A stretch of 64,000 nucleotides of DNA from Bin5 sp965204525 (GTDB lineage: Bacteria; Chloroflexota; Anaerolineae; Caldilineales; Caldilineaceae): assembly GCA_965204525.1 (NCBI GenBank), contig OZ241994.1, forward strand, positions 1,860,001-1,924,000, read 5' to 3'. The notes beneath the pieces were generated by a model, which did not search any database, was not told where the DNA came from, and saw only the letters and a list, made by a program, of their open reading frames with translations. The translations under genes and the position numbers were made by a program. Below, piece after piece: positions 53,014 to 61,933 of this stretch; position 1 is the first letter of the stretch, and every line of letters starts with the position of its first letter.

Positions 53014-54465
53014 ATGGCTAACGAAAAAGACAGGCAGTTTCCAGCGGGAGAACGGCAGCTATTTCTGGATGACGACGACGTTGCGCGCCGGGAAGATCTG
53101 CGCAGAGTTTTCCATCAGCCTCGGAAGCGGGGAGCCGTCATCCGGCGCGAGCCTGCCCTTGGCGGAAACCCGGAGATCCGCAGCGCGCCGGTTTGGGACC
53201 CGGAAGCGCGGGTGTGGAAACTGTGGACTATCTGCATTACGCCGGAGGAGCTGCACGGCATCGCCGGCCTGTCGGGCTACCATGAGAGCCGGGACGGGCT
53301 CCACTGGTATCAGCCCATTTTGAGGGAGGCGGAATACCTGGGAACGCGTGAGAACAATCTCGTCTACATTCCGATGGGTGACGGATGCACGGCAGAGATC
53401 CTGGGGGCGGTCTACGACCAGGGTGACCCGGACCCGAGCCGGCGGTACAAGGCATTGAGCTTCACGATGGCGCCGGAGCTGGCGGTCCTTTTCGCCACTT
53501 CGCCGGACGGAATCCACTGGACGCGGGTGGACATTCCGCCGATTGCCTCGGGCGACGAGCCGAATTTCAGTTTCGATGAAAAAGAACATCTCTTCATCGC
53601 CACAGTGAAGGTCCCGGGTCCTTTCGGTCGGTCTCACTCACTGACCGTCAGCGAGGATTTCGAGAATTGGAGCGAACCGGAGCTGGTCTTCCATGCGGAC
53701 GAAGAGGACCAGGAGCAGGCGCGGCGGATCATCGCCGACCGGCTGGCCGACCCGACGCTGCAGCAGCCTGTCTTCAACCACCCGGAGGAACACGCGGTAG
53801 ACGTCTACAACTTCGCCATCTCCCGCTACGAGAGTCGATACATCGGCTTTGCCTCCATGTTCTACCATACGGGGCGGGCTTGGAACGACCGCAACCATGA
53901 CGGCTTTCATCACGTCCAGATGGCGAGCAGCCGGGACATGCGCAACTGGCGGCGGCTCGGCGGACGGGCGCCCTTCATTGGGCCTTCGCCTCTGGGCAGC
54001 GGCGCCTATGATACGATGCAGATACTGGGACCATCTTTTCCAGTGGTCCGCGGAGACCAGCTCTGGTTCTACTACTCCGGCATCCGGCATCGCTGGCAGC
54101 CGCCCAAGGCCAGTCCCGAGAGGGCGGCCATCTGCCTGGCCATGTTACGGCGTGATGGCTTTATCTCTCTTGACGCCGATGCAGGTGGCGGCACCGTCAC
54201 GACCGAGGCCTTTCACTGGGAAGGGGAGCAGCTCTATCTGAACGCTGATGCTGCCAGCGGCGAGATCCTGTGCGAGCTTCTGGACGAGACGGGTCAGCCA
54301 CTACAGGGATACGAGCGGAGCAACGCGATTCCAATAAACACGGACGGCGTGTGCCTGCCCGTCAGATGGAATGAAGAGGAATGCATGCCGGCTGAGACCG
54401 CAAGCCCAGTTCAACTAAGGATTTGGTTGCGCGACGCGCGTCTATTCAGCTACTGGTTCGAATAG
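53014..54465 (+). CDS. Glycosidase-like beta-propeller protein, first of tandem pair
   Basis: About 483 aa from ATG 53014 (GTG 53005 is possible). The start ERQLFLDDDDV and repeated blade-like segments (RSAPVWDPEARVWKLW, YHESRDGLHWYQP, SPDGIHWTRV, GDEPNFSFDE) resemble the five-bladed propellers of GH32/GH43/GH130-type proteins. The C-terminal ~80 residues form a beta-sandwich (CELLDETGQPLQGY). No signal peptide. Catalytic acids could not be assigned. The closest relative is the next gene. Confidence 0.6.
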   Translation: MANEKDRQFPAGERQLFLDDDDVARREDLRRVFHQPRKRGAVIRREPALGGNPEIRSAPVWDPEARVWKLWTICITPEELHGIAGLSGYHESRDGLHWYQPILREAEYLGTRENNLVYIPMGDGCTAEILGAVYDQGDPDPSRRYKALSFTMAPELAVLFATSPDGIHWTRVDIPPIASGDEPNFSFDEKEHLFIATVKVPGPFGRSHSLTVSEDFENWSEPELVFHADEEDQEQARRIIADRLADPTLQQPVFNHPEEHAVDVYNFAISRYESRYIGFASMFYHTGRAWNDRNHDGFHHVQMASSRDMRNWRRLGGRAPFIGPSPLGSGAYDTMQILGPSFPVVRGDQLWFYYSGIRHRWQPPKASPERAAICLAMLRRDGFISLDADAGGGTVTTEAFHWEGEQLYLNADAASGEILCELLDETGQPLQGYERSNAIPINTDGVCLPVRWNEEECMPAETASPVQLRIWLRDARLFSYWFE

Positions 54466-54477
54466 AGGAGGAGTGCC

Positions 54478-55950
54478 ATGTCATCTGACACAAACAGGAA
54501 ATTCCCCCGCCTTGAAAGACAGCTCTTTCTCGACAACGCCGACATCGCAAGCATTAAGGGCCTGACAAAGAGCATGCACCAGCCGAACAAAAAGGGTGCG
54601 GTCATTCGTTCGGACCCGCATATGGCGCTGCGAGCCGGACCGGACGACGGTCCCGCCTACAGGCCACAGACGCGGACGGCGCCGGTATGGGATGCGGAGG
54701 CAAAGCTCTGGAAGTTCTGGACGATCGGGGCAAAAATAGACTGGTATACCGGTCGTTCCTCCTATCACGAGAGCCGCGACGGGTTACACTGGTATCAGCC
54801 AACCGTTGGCCGGTGGGAGTACCAGGGATCGACTGACAACAACCATGTCGCCATTCCCCTCGGCGGCGGGCACACCTCAGAAGTTCTGGGTGCGGTGTAC
54901 GATGCGAGCGACCCGGACCCGACCCGGCGATTCAAGGCGATAAGCTTCATTATGGAGCCTGATCTCTCGATCATCTTCGCCGTATCTCCGGACGGGATTG
55001 TATGGAAGCGGATTGACGTCCCCGCAATCCTGTCGGGCGATGAACCAAATTTCAGCTTTGACGAGGCCAACCACCGCTTTATCGCTACGGTCAAAGTGCG
55101 GGGAACGTACGGACGCTCGCACGCGGTGACATCCAGCGTGGAATTCCAAGAGTGGAGCGAACCGCAGCTGGTCTTCCAGGCGGATGACCAGGACCAGGAT
55201 TTGGCGCGGGAGGTCATCGCCCGGCGGCTCGCCAACCCCGCGCTGCAACAGACGGTTGTGAACCATCCGGAAGAGCACGGTGTGGATGTCTATAATTTCA
55301 GCATTTCTCGATACGAGAGCCGTTACATCGGATTTGCTTCCATGTTCCACCACGTCGGACGCTCCGTTGACGGCCGCAATCACGACGGTTTCCACCATGT
55401 GCAGTTGGCCAGCAGCCAGGATATGTACACGTGGTTGCGGCAGGGCAGCCGGCGGCCATTTATCGACTCGTCGCCTTTGGGCGGCGGCGCATACGACACG
55501 TTGCAGATGCTCGGCCCTTCCCGCCCGGTCATACGCGATGATGAACTCTGGTTCTACTACACGGGTGTGAAATTCCGGCGTCTCCCACCGAAATGGGACC
55601 CGGATCACGCCGCCATATGTCTGGCCGTGCTGCGACGGGACGGATTCGTCTCGCTCGATGACGTTAAGGAGGGTGGCTGGATGGTCACGGAGCCTTTCCA
55701 ATGGGAAGGAGAGCGGCTTTATCTCAACGCGGTGGCCGATGAAGGCGAGGTCAGGGTTGAACTGCTGGATGTCGACAACGAGCCTTTGCCCGGCTACGGT
55801 GGGGAAGAGGCTGCGGTTGTGAGTGAGGATAGCGTTCGGCAACAGGTTGCCTGGCGCGAACACAGCCAGATGCCGGATCCTGCAAGCGGGCCGATCCGGC
55901 TGCGATTCAGCCTGACCAACGCAGAGCTGTACAGCTACTGGTTCGAGTAG
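54478..55950 (+). CDS. Glycosidase-like beta-propeller protein, second of tandem pair
   Basis: A 490-aa paralog of the preceding protein, 12 bases downstream, with GGAGGAG before the ATG. It shares RQLFLDNADI, RTAPVWDAEAKLWKFW, YHESRDGLHWYQP, GDEPNFSFDE, HPEEHGVDVYNFSISRYESR and the final YSYWFE. It has a ~10-residue insertion near residue 50. Same fold, function unknown. The pair looks like a tandem duplication with later divergence, comparable to the two sulfatases. Confidence 0.6.
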   Translation: MSSDTNRKFPRLERQLFLDNADIASIKGLTKSMHQPNKKGAVIRSDPHMALRAGPDDGPAYRPQTRTAPVWDAEAKLWKFWTIGAKIDWYTGRSSYHESRDGLHWYQPTVGRWEYQGSTDNNHVAIPLGGGHTSEVLGAVYDASDPDPTRRFKAISFIMEPDLSIIFAVSPDGIVWKRIDVPAILSGDEPNFSFDEANHRFIATVKVRGTYGRSHAVTSSVEFQEWSEPQLVFQADDQDQDLAREVIARRLANPALQQTVVNHPEEHGVDVYNFSISRYESRYIGFASMFHHVGRSVDGRNHDGFHHVQLASSQDMYTWLRQGSRRPFIDSSPLGGGAYDTLQMLGPSRPVIRDDELWFYYTGVKFRRLPPKWDPDHAAICLAVLRRDGFVSLDDVKEGGWMVTEPFQWEGERLYLNAVADEGEVRVELLDVDNEPLPGYGGEEAAVVSEDSVRQQVAWREHSQMPDPASGPIRLRFSLTNAELYSYWFE

Positions 55951-56048
55951 TCCATGACGAGATGACAAGCTGAAATCGGGAACCTGTTCTTAGACTCAGC
56001 ATTGTCAAAGAATCTAAGTAGGAGTTCAGTTGGAGCGAGGAACGTAAA

Positions 56049-57377
56049 ATGGTTCAGACTGCAACGGCAATAGAGCAAACCTATGCCTCGGAAACGCCAA
56101 GCTCGCGCGAGCAGTTCGAAAGGGACCGCAAGTCGATGCCTGGCGGGGCGAAGGGGGCCTATTTTTACGCGCCCTATCCGATTACCATGCAAAGGGGAGA
56201 GGGCTGTTATCTCTATGACATCGACGAACGGCGGCGCGTCGATTTTGCCAACCACCACACCGGGCAGATCCTGGGCCACAACAACGCCGCCGTACATGCG
56301 GCGGTCAAGGCACAGCTCACCAGGGGCATCGCACTTGGCGCGCCGACCGGAGCGGAAGGGGCGCTGGCGGAGGAGATGTGCAGCCGCGTGGCCTCCCTGG
56401 AAAAAGTCCGTTTTTGCAACTCCGGAACGGAGGCATCCTTGCACGCGATCCGGCTGGCGCGCGGGTTCAGCGGGCGCCCCAGGATCGCCAAGATGGAAGG
56501 CGGGTACCACGGCAGCCATGATCTGGTTGAGGTGAGCGTTGCTCCGCCGCTGGACAAGGCGGGCCCCGCCGATGAACCATACTCCGTGCCGACTGCGGGC
56601 GGCATGTCTCCGAATGCCCCCTCTGAGGTGATTGTATTGCCTTTCAACAATGAGGAAGCGTTGGAGAGGCTGGTTCGCCGTCACCGCGACGAACTGGCCT
56701 GTGTGATTCTCGACCCCAAGACAGGTATCCTGCCGGTCCGCAAGGAGTACGTACAGGCTGTGCGCCGGGTGACCGAGGAAAACGACGTGCTGCTGGTTCT
56801 CGACGAAGTGGTCGCATTTCGCGTTGCCCGCGGCGGCGCCCAGGAATACTACGGCATCAGCCCGGATCTGACGACGTTCGGCAAGCTGGTGGGGGGCGGG
56901 TTCCCGGTCGGCGCCTTTGGCGGCCGTGCCGACATCATGGATCTGTTCGACAGCAGCGGCGAACCGACCGGCTTCTTCCAGAGCGGCACTTTCAGCGCCC
57001 ATGCAGTGGTGATGGCGGCAGGTCTTGCCACTTTGCAGCAGTTAACGCCGGGCGCATTCGAGCATCTGAACGGACTGGGCGAACGCCTGCGCGCGGGGTT
57101 GGAGGACCTCAGCGCCCGCATCAGCACGCCCTTGCAGGCTGTGGTGCTCGGTTCTCTGTTCAGCGTCTATTTCACCGCTGAGCCTCTCGTCGATTACCGG
57201 AGCCTGGCGGACAATGACGGTGAAATGGCCCACCGCGTATTCCTTTCTCTCCTCAACCAGGGTTACTTCCTGAGTCAGGGGCTGTCGATGAATGCGCTCT
57301 CGCTGCCGATGGAGAACGATCATATCGATGGACTCGTGTCAGCATTCGAAAAGGCAATTGAAGAGAGCAGGCTGTAG
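56049..57377 (+). CDS. Class III PLP aminotransferase, glutamate-semialdehyde aminomutase-like
   Basis: A 442-aa enzyme of the class III fold. It has the family N-terminal segment MPGGAKGAYFYAPYP, the phosphate loop CNSGTEASLHAIRLAR, the cofactor Asp in LVLDEVVAFR, and the PLP lysine K279 in TTFGKLVGGGFPVGAFGG. It resembles glutamate-1-semialdehyde 2,1-aminomutase, but its place before amidohydrolase genes argues for a catabolic or secondary role rather than haem synthesis. Substrate unknown. Confidence 0.88.
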   Translation: MVQTATAIEQTYASETPSSREQFERDRKSMPGGAKGAYFYAPYPITMQRGEGCYLYDIDERRRVDFANHHTGQILGHNNAAVHAAVKAQLTRGIALGAPTGAEGALAEEMCSRVASLEKVRFCNSGTEASLHAIRLARGFSGRPRIAKMEGGYHGSHDLVEVSVAPPLDKAGPADEPYSVPTAGGMSPNAPSEVIVLPFNNEEALERLVRRHRDELACVILDPKTGILPVRKEYVQAVRRVTEENDVLLVLDEVVAFRVARGGAQEYYGISPDLTTFGKLVGGGFPVGAFGGRADIMDLFDSSGEPTGFFQSGTFSAHAVVMAAGLATLQQLTPGAFEHLNGLGERLRAGLEDLSARISTPLQAVVLGSLFSVYFTAEPLVDYRSLADNDGEMAHRVFLSLLNQGYFLSQGLSMNALSLPMENDHIDGLVSAFEKAIEESRL

Positions 57378-57472
57378 CAGTACATCTTGCAGGATTTCCT
57401 GAGGCAAGTGGCCGGCGCGGACAGAGGTCGCGGGAGCCGCCACTCAAACCAGATCGGTTGAAAGGAACAACC

Positions 57473-58993
57473 ATGTACGCTATCGACTTTATTTCTGAAT
57501 TCAGTGTCAATCAGATCCCCGAGCCGGATACAACACTGGAGGCGCTGCTTAGTCAGACGGAGGAGCACGACACCACGCTGACGTTGACGACATCGAGGCG
57601 GGGCCTGGTCAACCAGATCAACACGGAAGCCGTGGCCGAGACTCTGGAGGTTACAGCCAAACATCCTCGTCTCCTGGCAGTGGGTACGCTCGATCCCCGC
57701 TACTTCCTCAACTGGCGGGATGACCTGCAAGCCTGCGTCAACGGCGGTTGCGTTGCAATCCGGTTCGCCCCCGGCCCGCAGAATTGGAGCCCGGAGACAC
57801 TGGTCTTTGAACATATGGTGAAGGCGGTCGGGGAGGCCGGACTGCCGATAATTGTTGACTTCAAGGGTTCCCCTGAAGCCCTGAGCTGGATCCGCAAGGT
57901 GGCGGAGGTCTGCCACCGGCATGACGTGAATGTTGTCATGAACGAGGTCAGCTATGCGCACATGGGCGAGTTGATCACGGTCATGCAGGTGTACTCCAAT
58001 GTCTACGCCGCGATTCGCTGGCTCTGCCTGGCGGACGGGCTGGAAGTGATGGTGGACGCCGGAATCGGCGACAGGCTGCTCTACGGTAGCAACTCGCCCA
58101 AGTATTCGATTCGCTCGCTGCGCAACCAGATCTTCATGGCGAAGATCACGGATGAGCAGAGGCAGGCGATCCTGGGAGCCAATGCGCTCCGCCTGCTCGA
58201 TTTGGACATTGAGGATTTGCCGGCGGAGCCGCAGATGATCAAGGCTGAAGCGGACCTGCCGGACGAGCCGATCATCGACATCCACGCCCATGTATCCGGC
58301 TTCCACTGCGCAGAGCCTTTCAACACGCGTTTTGAGACGAACGTTCCTGAGATGACCGAGCGCTGCAACATCCAGTACACCTTTGTCTCCTCCTACAACG
58401 CTATCAACTATGACATGTGTGAGGGGAACGCCGACACGCAGGCCTTCCTTGACCGCTATCCGAATCTGCGCGGCTACATCGCCATTGACCCGCGCGACCT
58501 GGCCGGTTCGGTTGCCCAGATGGAACGCTACTTCCAGGATTCGCGATTCGTGGGGGTGAAGCTCTACTGCCCATTCGGCGGCAACATGGCGACCAAGCGA
58601 ATGCAGGACCTGCTGGACGAAATTGCGAAGTTTGGCCGGCCGGTCAAGATCCACATGGATGAGGGCGGCTCACCCTATCCGGGCGTGCGTTCGGCGGCGG
58701 AGCGCAATCCGGACCTGGTAATCATCAAGGCGCACGGGGACGATGTAGAGGGCGCGCGCCAGGTCGTGGATCTGCCGAACGTCTACTTCGAGTTCTGCAG
58801 CAGCGGCATCAACGCCGGCGTTATCCGCCGCTCGATGGATATCCTGGGGCCGGAACGGATTCTGTTCGGCACCGACCAGCCTCTCTTTGCGCCGTGGTTT
58901 GAGTACGGCGCCTATGTTGACGCGATTCAGACGCAGCGAGAGGCCGATCTCATATTCCGCGAGAACGCGAGACGAATTTTCAGGCTGGACTGA
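57473..58993 (+). CDS. Double amidohydrolase-2-like protein, N-terminal copy lacking metal motif
   Basis: About 506 aa from ATG 57473 (AAGGA upstream; TTG 57458 is possible). It consists of two amidohydrolase_2-type TIM-barrel domains in a row. The first (~1-258) starts MYAIDFISEF with no HxH, yet ends with the family closing segment (LLYGSNSPKYS, then ILGANALRLLDL). The second (~263-506) has IIDIHAHVSG with H271 and H273, and ends ILFGTDQPLFAPW and NARRIFRLD. So one half may be structural or regulatory. A fused gene of this kind is unusual; the substrate is unknown. Confidence 0.75.
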   Translation: MYAIDFISEFSVNQIPEPDTTLEALLSQTEEHDTTLTLTTSRRGLVNQINTEAVAETLEVTAKHPRLLAVGTLDPRYFLNWRDDLQACVNGGCVAIRFAPGPQNWSPETLVFEHMVKAVGEAGLPIIVDFKGSPEALSWIRKVAEVCHRHDVNVVMNEVSYAHMGELITVMQVYSNVYAAIRWLCLADGLEVMVDAGIGDRLLYGSNSPKYSIRSLRNQIFMAKITDEQRQAILGANALRLLDLDIEDLPAEPQMIKAEADLPDEPIIDIHAHVSGFHCAEPFNTRFETNVPEMTERCNIQYTFVSSYNAINYDMCEGNADTQAFLDRYPNLRGYIAIDPRDLAGSVAQMERYFQDSRFVGVKLYCPFGGNMATKRMQDLLDEIAKFGRPVKIHMDEGGSPYPGVRSAAERNPDLVIIKAHGDDVEGARQVVDLPNVYFEFCSSGINAGVIRRSMDILGPERILFGTDQPLFAPWFEYGAYVDAIQTQREADLIFRENARRIFRLD

Positions 58994-59103
58994 TGCCTGA
59001 GAGTGGATCATGCTGATGCCGTGGACGTTTCTTCCGAAACGACCTCCATCGCTCACAGACCGAATGGATAAGCCGGTCGAACTATAACAAGGAGAATCCT
59101 GAA

Positions 59104-60342
59104 ATGGCAATCGCAATCGAACGCAACTCGCCGCCTGTGCGGAGCGGGTCGTTTGGCCCCCAGTGGGACATGGGCGAAGAGGAGATAAACGAACTGATCG
59201 AGGTGATCCGCTCCGGGAAGCTCAACCGGCTGAGCGGCAATAAGGTTGACCAGTTTGAGAGGGACTTCGCCGAGATGAACGGCGTCAAGTATGCCCAGGC
59301 GGTTACGTCGGGCACCGCTGCCGTGCATACGGCCGTCGGCACAATCGACCCCAACCCGGGCGACGAGATCATTACAACGAGCATCACCGATATGGGCACG
59401 ATCATCGGCATCCTCTACCAGAACGCCGTGCCCGTATTCGCCGATGTCGATCCCCGGACGGGCAACCTCGACATTGCGGATGTCGAAGCCAAGATCACCG
59501 AACGAACCAAGGCGATCATTGTCGTGCATCTCTTTGGCAATCCTGCTCCGATGGAGGCCTATGTTGAACTCGCGCGCAAGTATAACCTCTTCTTGATCGA
59601 GGACTGCGCGCAGGCTCAGTTGGCTGAATACGGCGGCAGGCCGGTCGGTACGTGGGGGGACTTCGGCTGCTACAGTTTTGGCGGCAAACACATGACGACG
59701 GGCGACGGCGGCATGGTCATCAGCAACCGGGACGATCTGGCCGAACGGCTGAAATGGTTTGCGGACAAGGGCAATCCCCGCAGCCCGGTCTACGAGCATT
59801 ACTACCTGGCCCCCAACTATCGCATGACGGACCTGCAAGGCGCAGTCGGGGTTGCCCAGCTCAAAAAGGTGACGGACGCGGTGCGCCGCAAGCAGTGGGT
59901 CGCCAACCACTTGAATGAGGTTGTCGACGGCGAGGGGGGCCTCTCCTTGCAGCCGGTCCTGCCAGAGGCGACGCATTCGTACTGGGTCTACGGATTTCAT
60001 GTGGACGCGGCGGTTATGGGTGCGACGGCAGAGCAGTTTGCGGCGGCATTGCAGGCGGAGGGTGTGCCGGCCAACTCGCCCTACATGGTCTATCCGGTGT
60101 ACAAGTACCCGGTTATGGCCCAGCAGCGCGCCTATGGAACGGCTGATTTCTCCTACGCCGGCGAGAAGGCCGCAGCCATGGAGTACGGCTCAATGTCGCT
60201 GCCGGGAGGGGAGAGTTTCCTGGAGACAGCTGTGGTGATGCCGATGAGCCCCTCCTACACAGACCAGGATGCGGCCGATTTCAGCACGGCGATCAAGAAG
60301 GTCGGTGACTACTACCGTTCGAAACTGTCAAGCCAGGGTTAA
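59104..60342 (+). CDS. DegT/DnrJ/EryC1/StrS-type aminotransferase
   Basis: A 412-aa PLP enzyme of the sugar aminotransferase family. Landmarks are the N-terminal GPQWDMGEEEINELIEV, the VTSGTAAVHTAVG loop, EDCAQAQLAEY (cofactor Asp region) and the PLP lysine K195 in SFGGKHMTTGDGG. Such enzymes usually transfer an amino group to a keto-sugar, using glutamate or glutamine. ATG with AAGGAGA upstream. It ends six bases before the next gene, so translation is coupled. Confidence 0.9.
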   Translation: MAIAIERNSPPVRSGSFGPQWDMGEEEINELIEVIRSGKLNRLSGNKVDQFERDFAEMNGVKYAQAVTSGTAAVHTAVGTIDPNPGDEIITTSITDMGTIIGILYQNAVPVFADVDPRTGNLDIADVEAKITERTKAIIVVHLFGNPAPMEAYVELARKYNLFLIEDCAQAQLAEYGGRPVGTWGDFGCYSFGGKHMTTGDGGMVISNRDDLAERLKWFADKGNPRSPVYEHYYLAPNYRMTDLQGAVGVAQLKKVTDAVRRKQWVANHLNEVVDGEGGLSLQPVLPEATHSYWVYGFHVDAAVMGATAEQFAAALQAEGVPANSPYMVYPVYKYPVMAQQRAYGTADFSYAGEKAAAMEYGSMSLPGGESFLETAVVMPMSPSYTDQDAADFSTAIKKVGDYYRSKLSSQG

Positions 60343-60347
60343 GATAT

Positions 60348-61112
60348 ATGTCTATTCAGTTCACTTTCCAGCCGCGTGTCCCCGTTTTCGATGCAAATGT
60401 CCGTGTGGGCGACCTTCATTATCAGCCCTCGCCTTGCCGCAATCGGGACCAGCTGCTGTCCGAAATGGACCGCCACGGGGTTGAAAAGGCGCTCATCTAC
60501 CACGCGCAGACGGAGGAAGTGAGTCCGATAGATGGTAATGGCTTCCTGGAAGAGTGGCTGGACAGCAGCAGGCTCTTTCCCCAGTGGTCGATCACGCCTA
60601 CTCCTGATTCCTTGGCACAGGTACAGTCTTTGCACGGGCAGGGACGGGTGCGCAGTGTTCGACTGCACAATGCGCGACACGTCGGGCTGCCTTTCCGGCC
60701 ATGGGCATGCGGGACCATGCTCACCTGGCTGAGCGAGAACCGGGTCCCGCTCTGGATTCCGCTGCCCGATGCCGACGCCGACGAGCTTGCGATGACGTTG
60801 AGCGCCTTTCCGGAGCTGGTCACGGTCCTGGTGGGCGCCCATTACAGCCACGCGCTATGGGTGCGGCCGCTGATGTCAACACTGCCCAATGCGTACCTGG
60901 AGTTGAGCCGGATCGAGCCGCTGGGGGAGGTAGAGGCGCTGTGCGGCGAGTATGGGGCGGAGCGCTTTGTCTACGGCTCCTGGTATGACCGCTTCGCGAT
61001 GGGGACGATGCTCTTTTACCTTCACCATACCGACATCAGTGAGTCGGAGCTGGAACTGATCTGCGCGGGGAATCTGCTACGCATTCTACAGGGAGAGGGC
61101 CGGCATGATTGA
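60348..61112 (+). CDS. Amidohydrolase-fold protein lacking the HxH metal motif
   Basis: A 254-aa protein with the amidohydrolase_2 layout: MDRHGVEKALIYH, ends with a barrel closing segment ERFVYGSWYDRFAMG and AGNLLRILQGEG. At the position of the usual D-x-H-x-H-x-G it reads FDANVRVG, so the two histidine metal ligands are replaced. It is probably inactive as a metallohydrolase or works differently, perhaps as partner of the next protein. Overlaps the following gene by 8 bp. Confidence 0.75.
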   Translation: MSIQFTFQPRVPVFDANVRVGDLHYQPSPCRNRDQLLSEMDRHGVEKALIYHAQTEEVSPIDGNGFLEEWLDSSRLFPQWSITPTPDSLAQVQSLHGQGRVRSVRLHNARHVGLPFRPWACGTMLTWLSENRVPLWIPLPDADADELAMTLSAFPELVTVLVGAHYSHALWVRPLMSTLPNAYLELSRIEPLGEVEALCGEYGAERFVYGSWYDRFAMGTMLFYLHHTDISESELELICAGNLLRILQGEGRHD

Positions 61113-61854
61113 AGAGCAGAGAGTGATCGACTTTCACGGCCATACCGGCCGCCTGGACCTCTACAACGGCGTCGATGATCCGGAGCTGATCCTGCGGGCG
61201 ATGGACAGGGTGGGCATCGACGTATCGTGCGTTTTCAATATCTTTCACCCTGACGGCACGACCGGCAACGACATTACAGCCCAATTTGTGGCCAAGCATC
61301 CAGACCGCTTCGTCGGGTTCGCGTACGTGTCGCCGATGATGGCGGAAGGCATGGTTGCGGAACTGACGCGGGCGATAGATGAGCTGGGACTGGCCGCAAT
61401 CAAGCTCTACCCGCCCTATACCCAGTGGGATCTGAACGAACCGATCTGGCATCCGATTTATGAGTTTGCCAATGCGCGCGGCCTGGCGATCATTTTCCAC
61501 ACGGGTACCGACCCGCATTCCCACCCGGGCCTGCTGGCCGACTGTGCGGCCAAGTTCCCCAACGCGAACTTCGTGTCCGGCCACGCGGGCAATGTCGCAG
61601 AGCCGCGGGCGGCTGCTATCAAGGCGGCGCAGGACTATCCCAATATCTACCTGGAGACATGCTCGACCTTTCGCACGCCGGGCGTTATCGAACAACTGGT
61701 AAACGAGGCCGGGGCTGACCGGGTCCTGTTTGGATCGGATATCGCTCTGATGGACTCTCGCCCGCAGTTGGGCAAGATCATAACGGCCGACATCTCTGAT
61801 GAGGCTAAGCGGCTGGTGTGCGGCGGGAATGCGGCGCGGCTGTTGGGGATCTGA
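61105..61854 (+). CDS. Amidohydrolase family 2 metal-dependent hydrolase
   Basis: A 249-aa enzyme with IDFHGHTGRL (H11, H13), the conserved KLYPPYTQWDLNEP segment, IIFHTGTDPHSHPG and FVSGHAGNV (further histidines), and VLFGSDIALMD with the catalytic Asp. It keeps the family metal ligands that its upstream neighbour lost. The ATG lies inside the end of the preceding gene, so the two are cotranslated and may form a complex. Substrate unknown; members act as decarboxylases or hydrolases. Confidence 0.88.
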   Translation: MIEEQRVIDFHGHTGRLDLYNGVDDPELILRAMDRVGIDVSCVFNIFHPDGTTGNDITAQFVAKHPDRFVGFAYVSPMMAEGMVAELTRAIDELGLAAIKLYPPYTQWDLNEPIWHPIYEFANARGLAIIFHTGTDPHSHPGLLADCAAKFPNANFVSGHAGNVAEPRAAAIKAAQDYPNIYLETCSTFRTPGVIEQLVNEAGADRVLFGSDIALMDSRPQLGKIITADISDEAKRLVCGGNAARLLGI

Positions 61855-61933
61855 ATCGGGTCGGGGTGGAGCGTTTGACCTAACTGAAGCACCGAAAAAA
61901 TCTGGCAGGGGCAAGCGAGTCGCTTGTGTTTCC

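Noticed and set aside
56049..57377. Assignment as the haem-pathway hemL gene
   Set aside because: Fold and motifs fit the wider class III family, but no haem genes are near and the operon context is catabolic.
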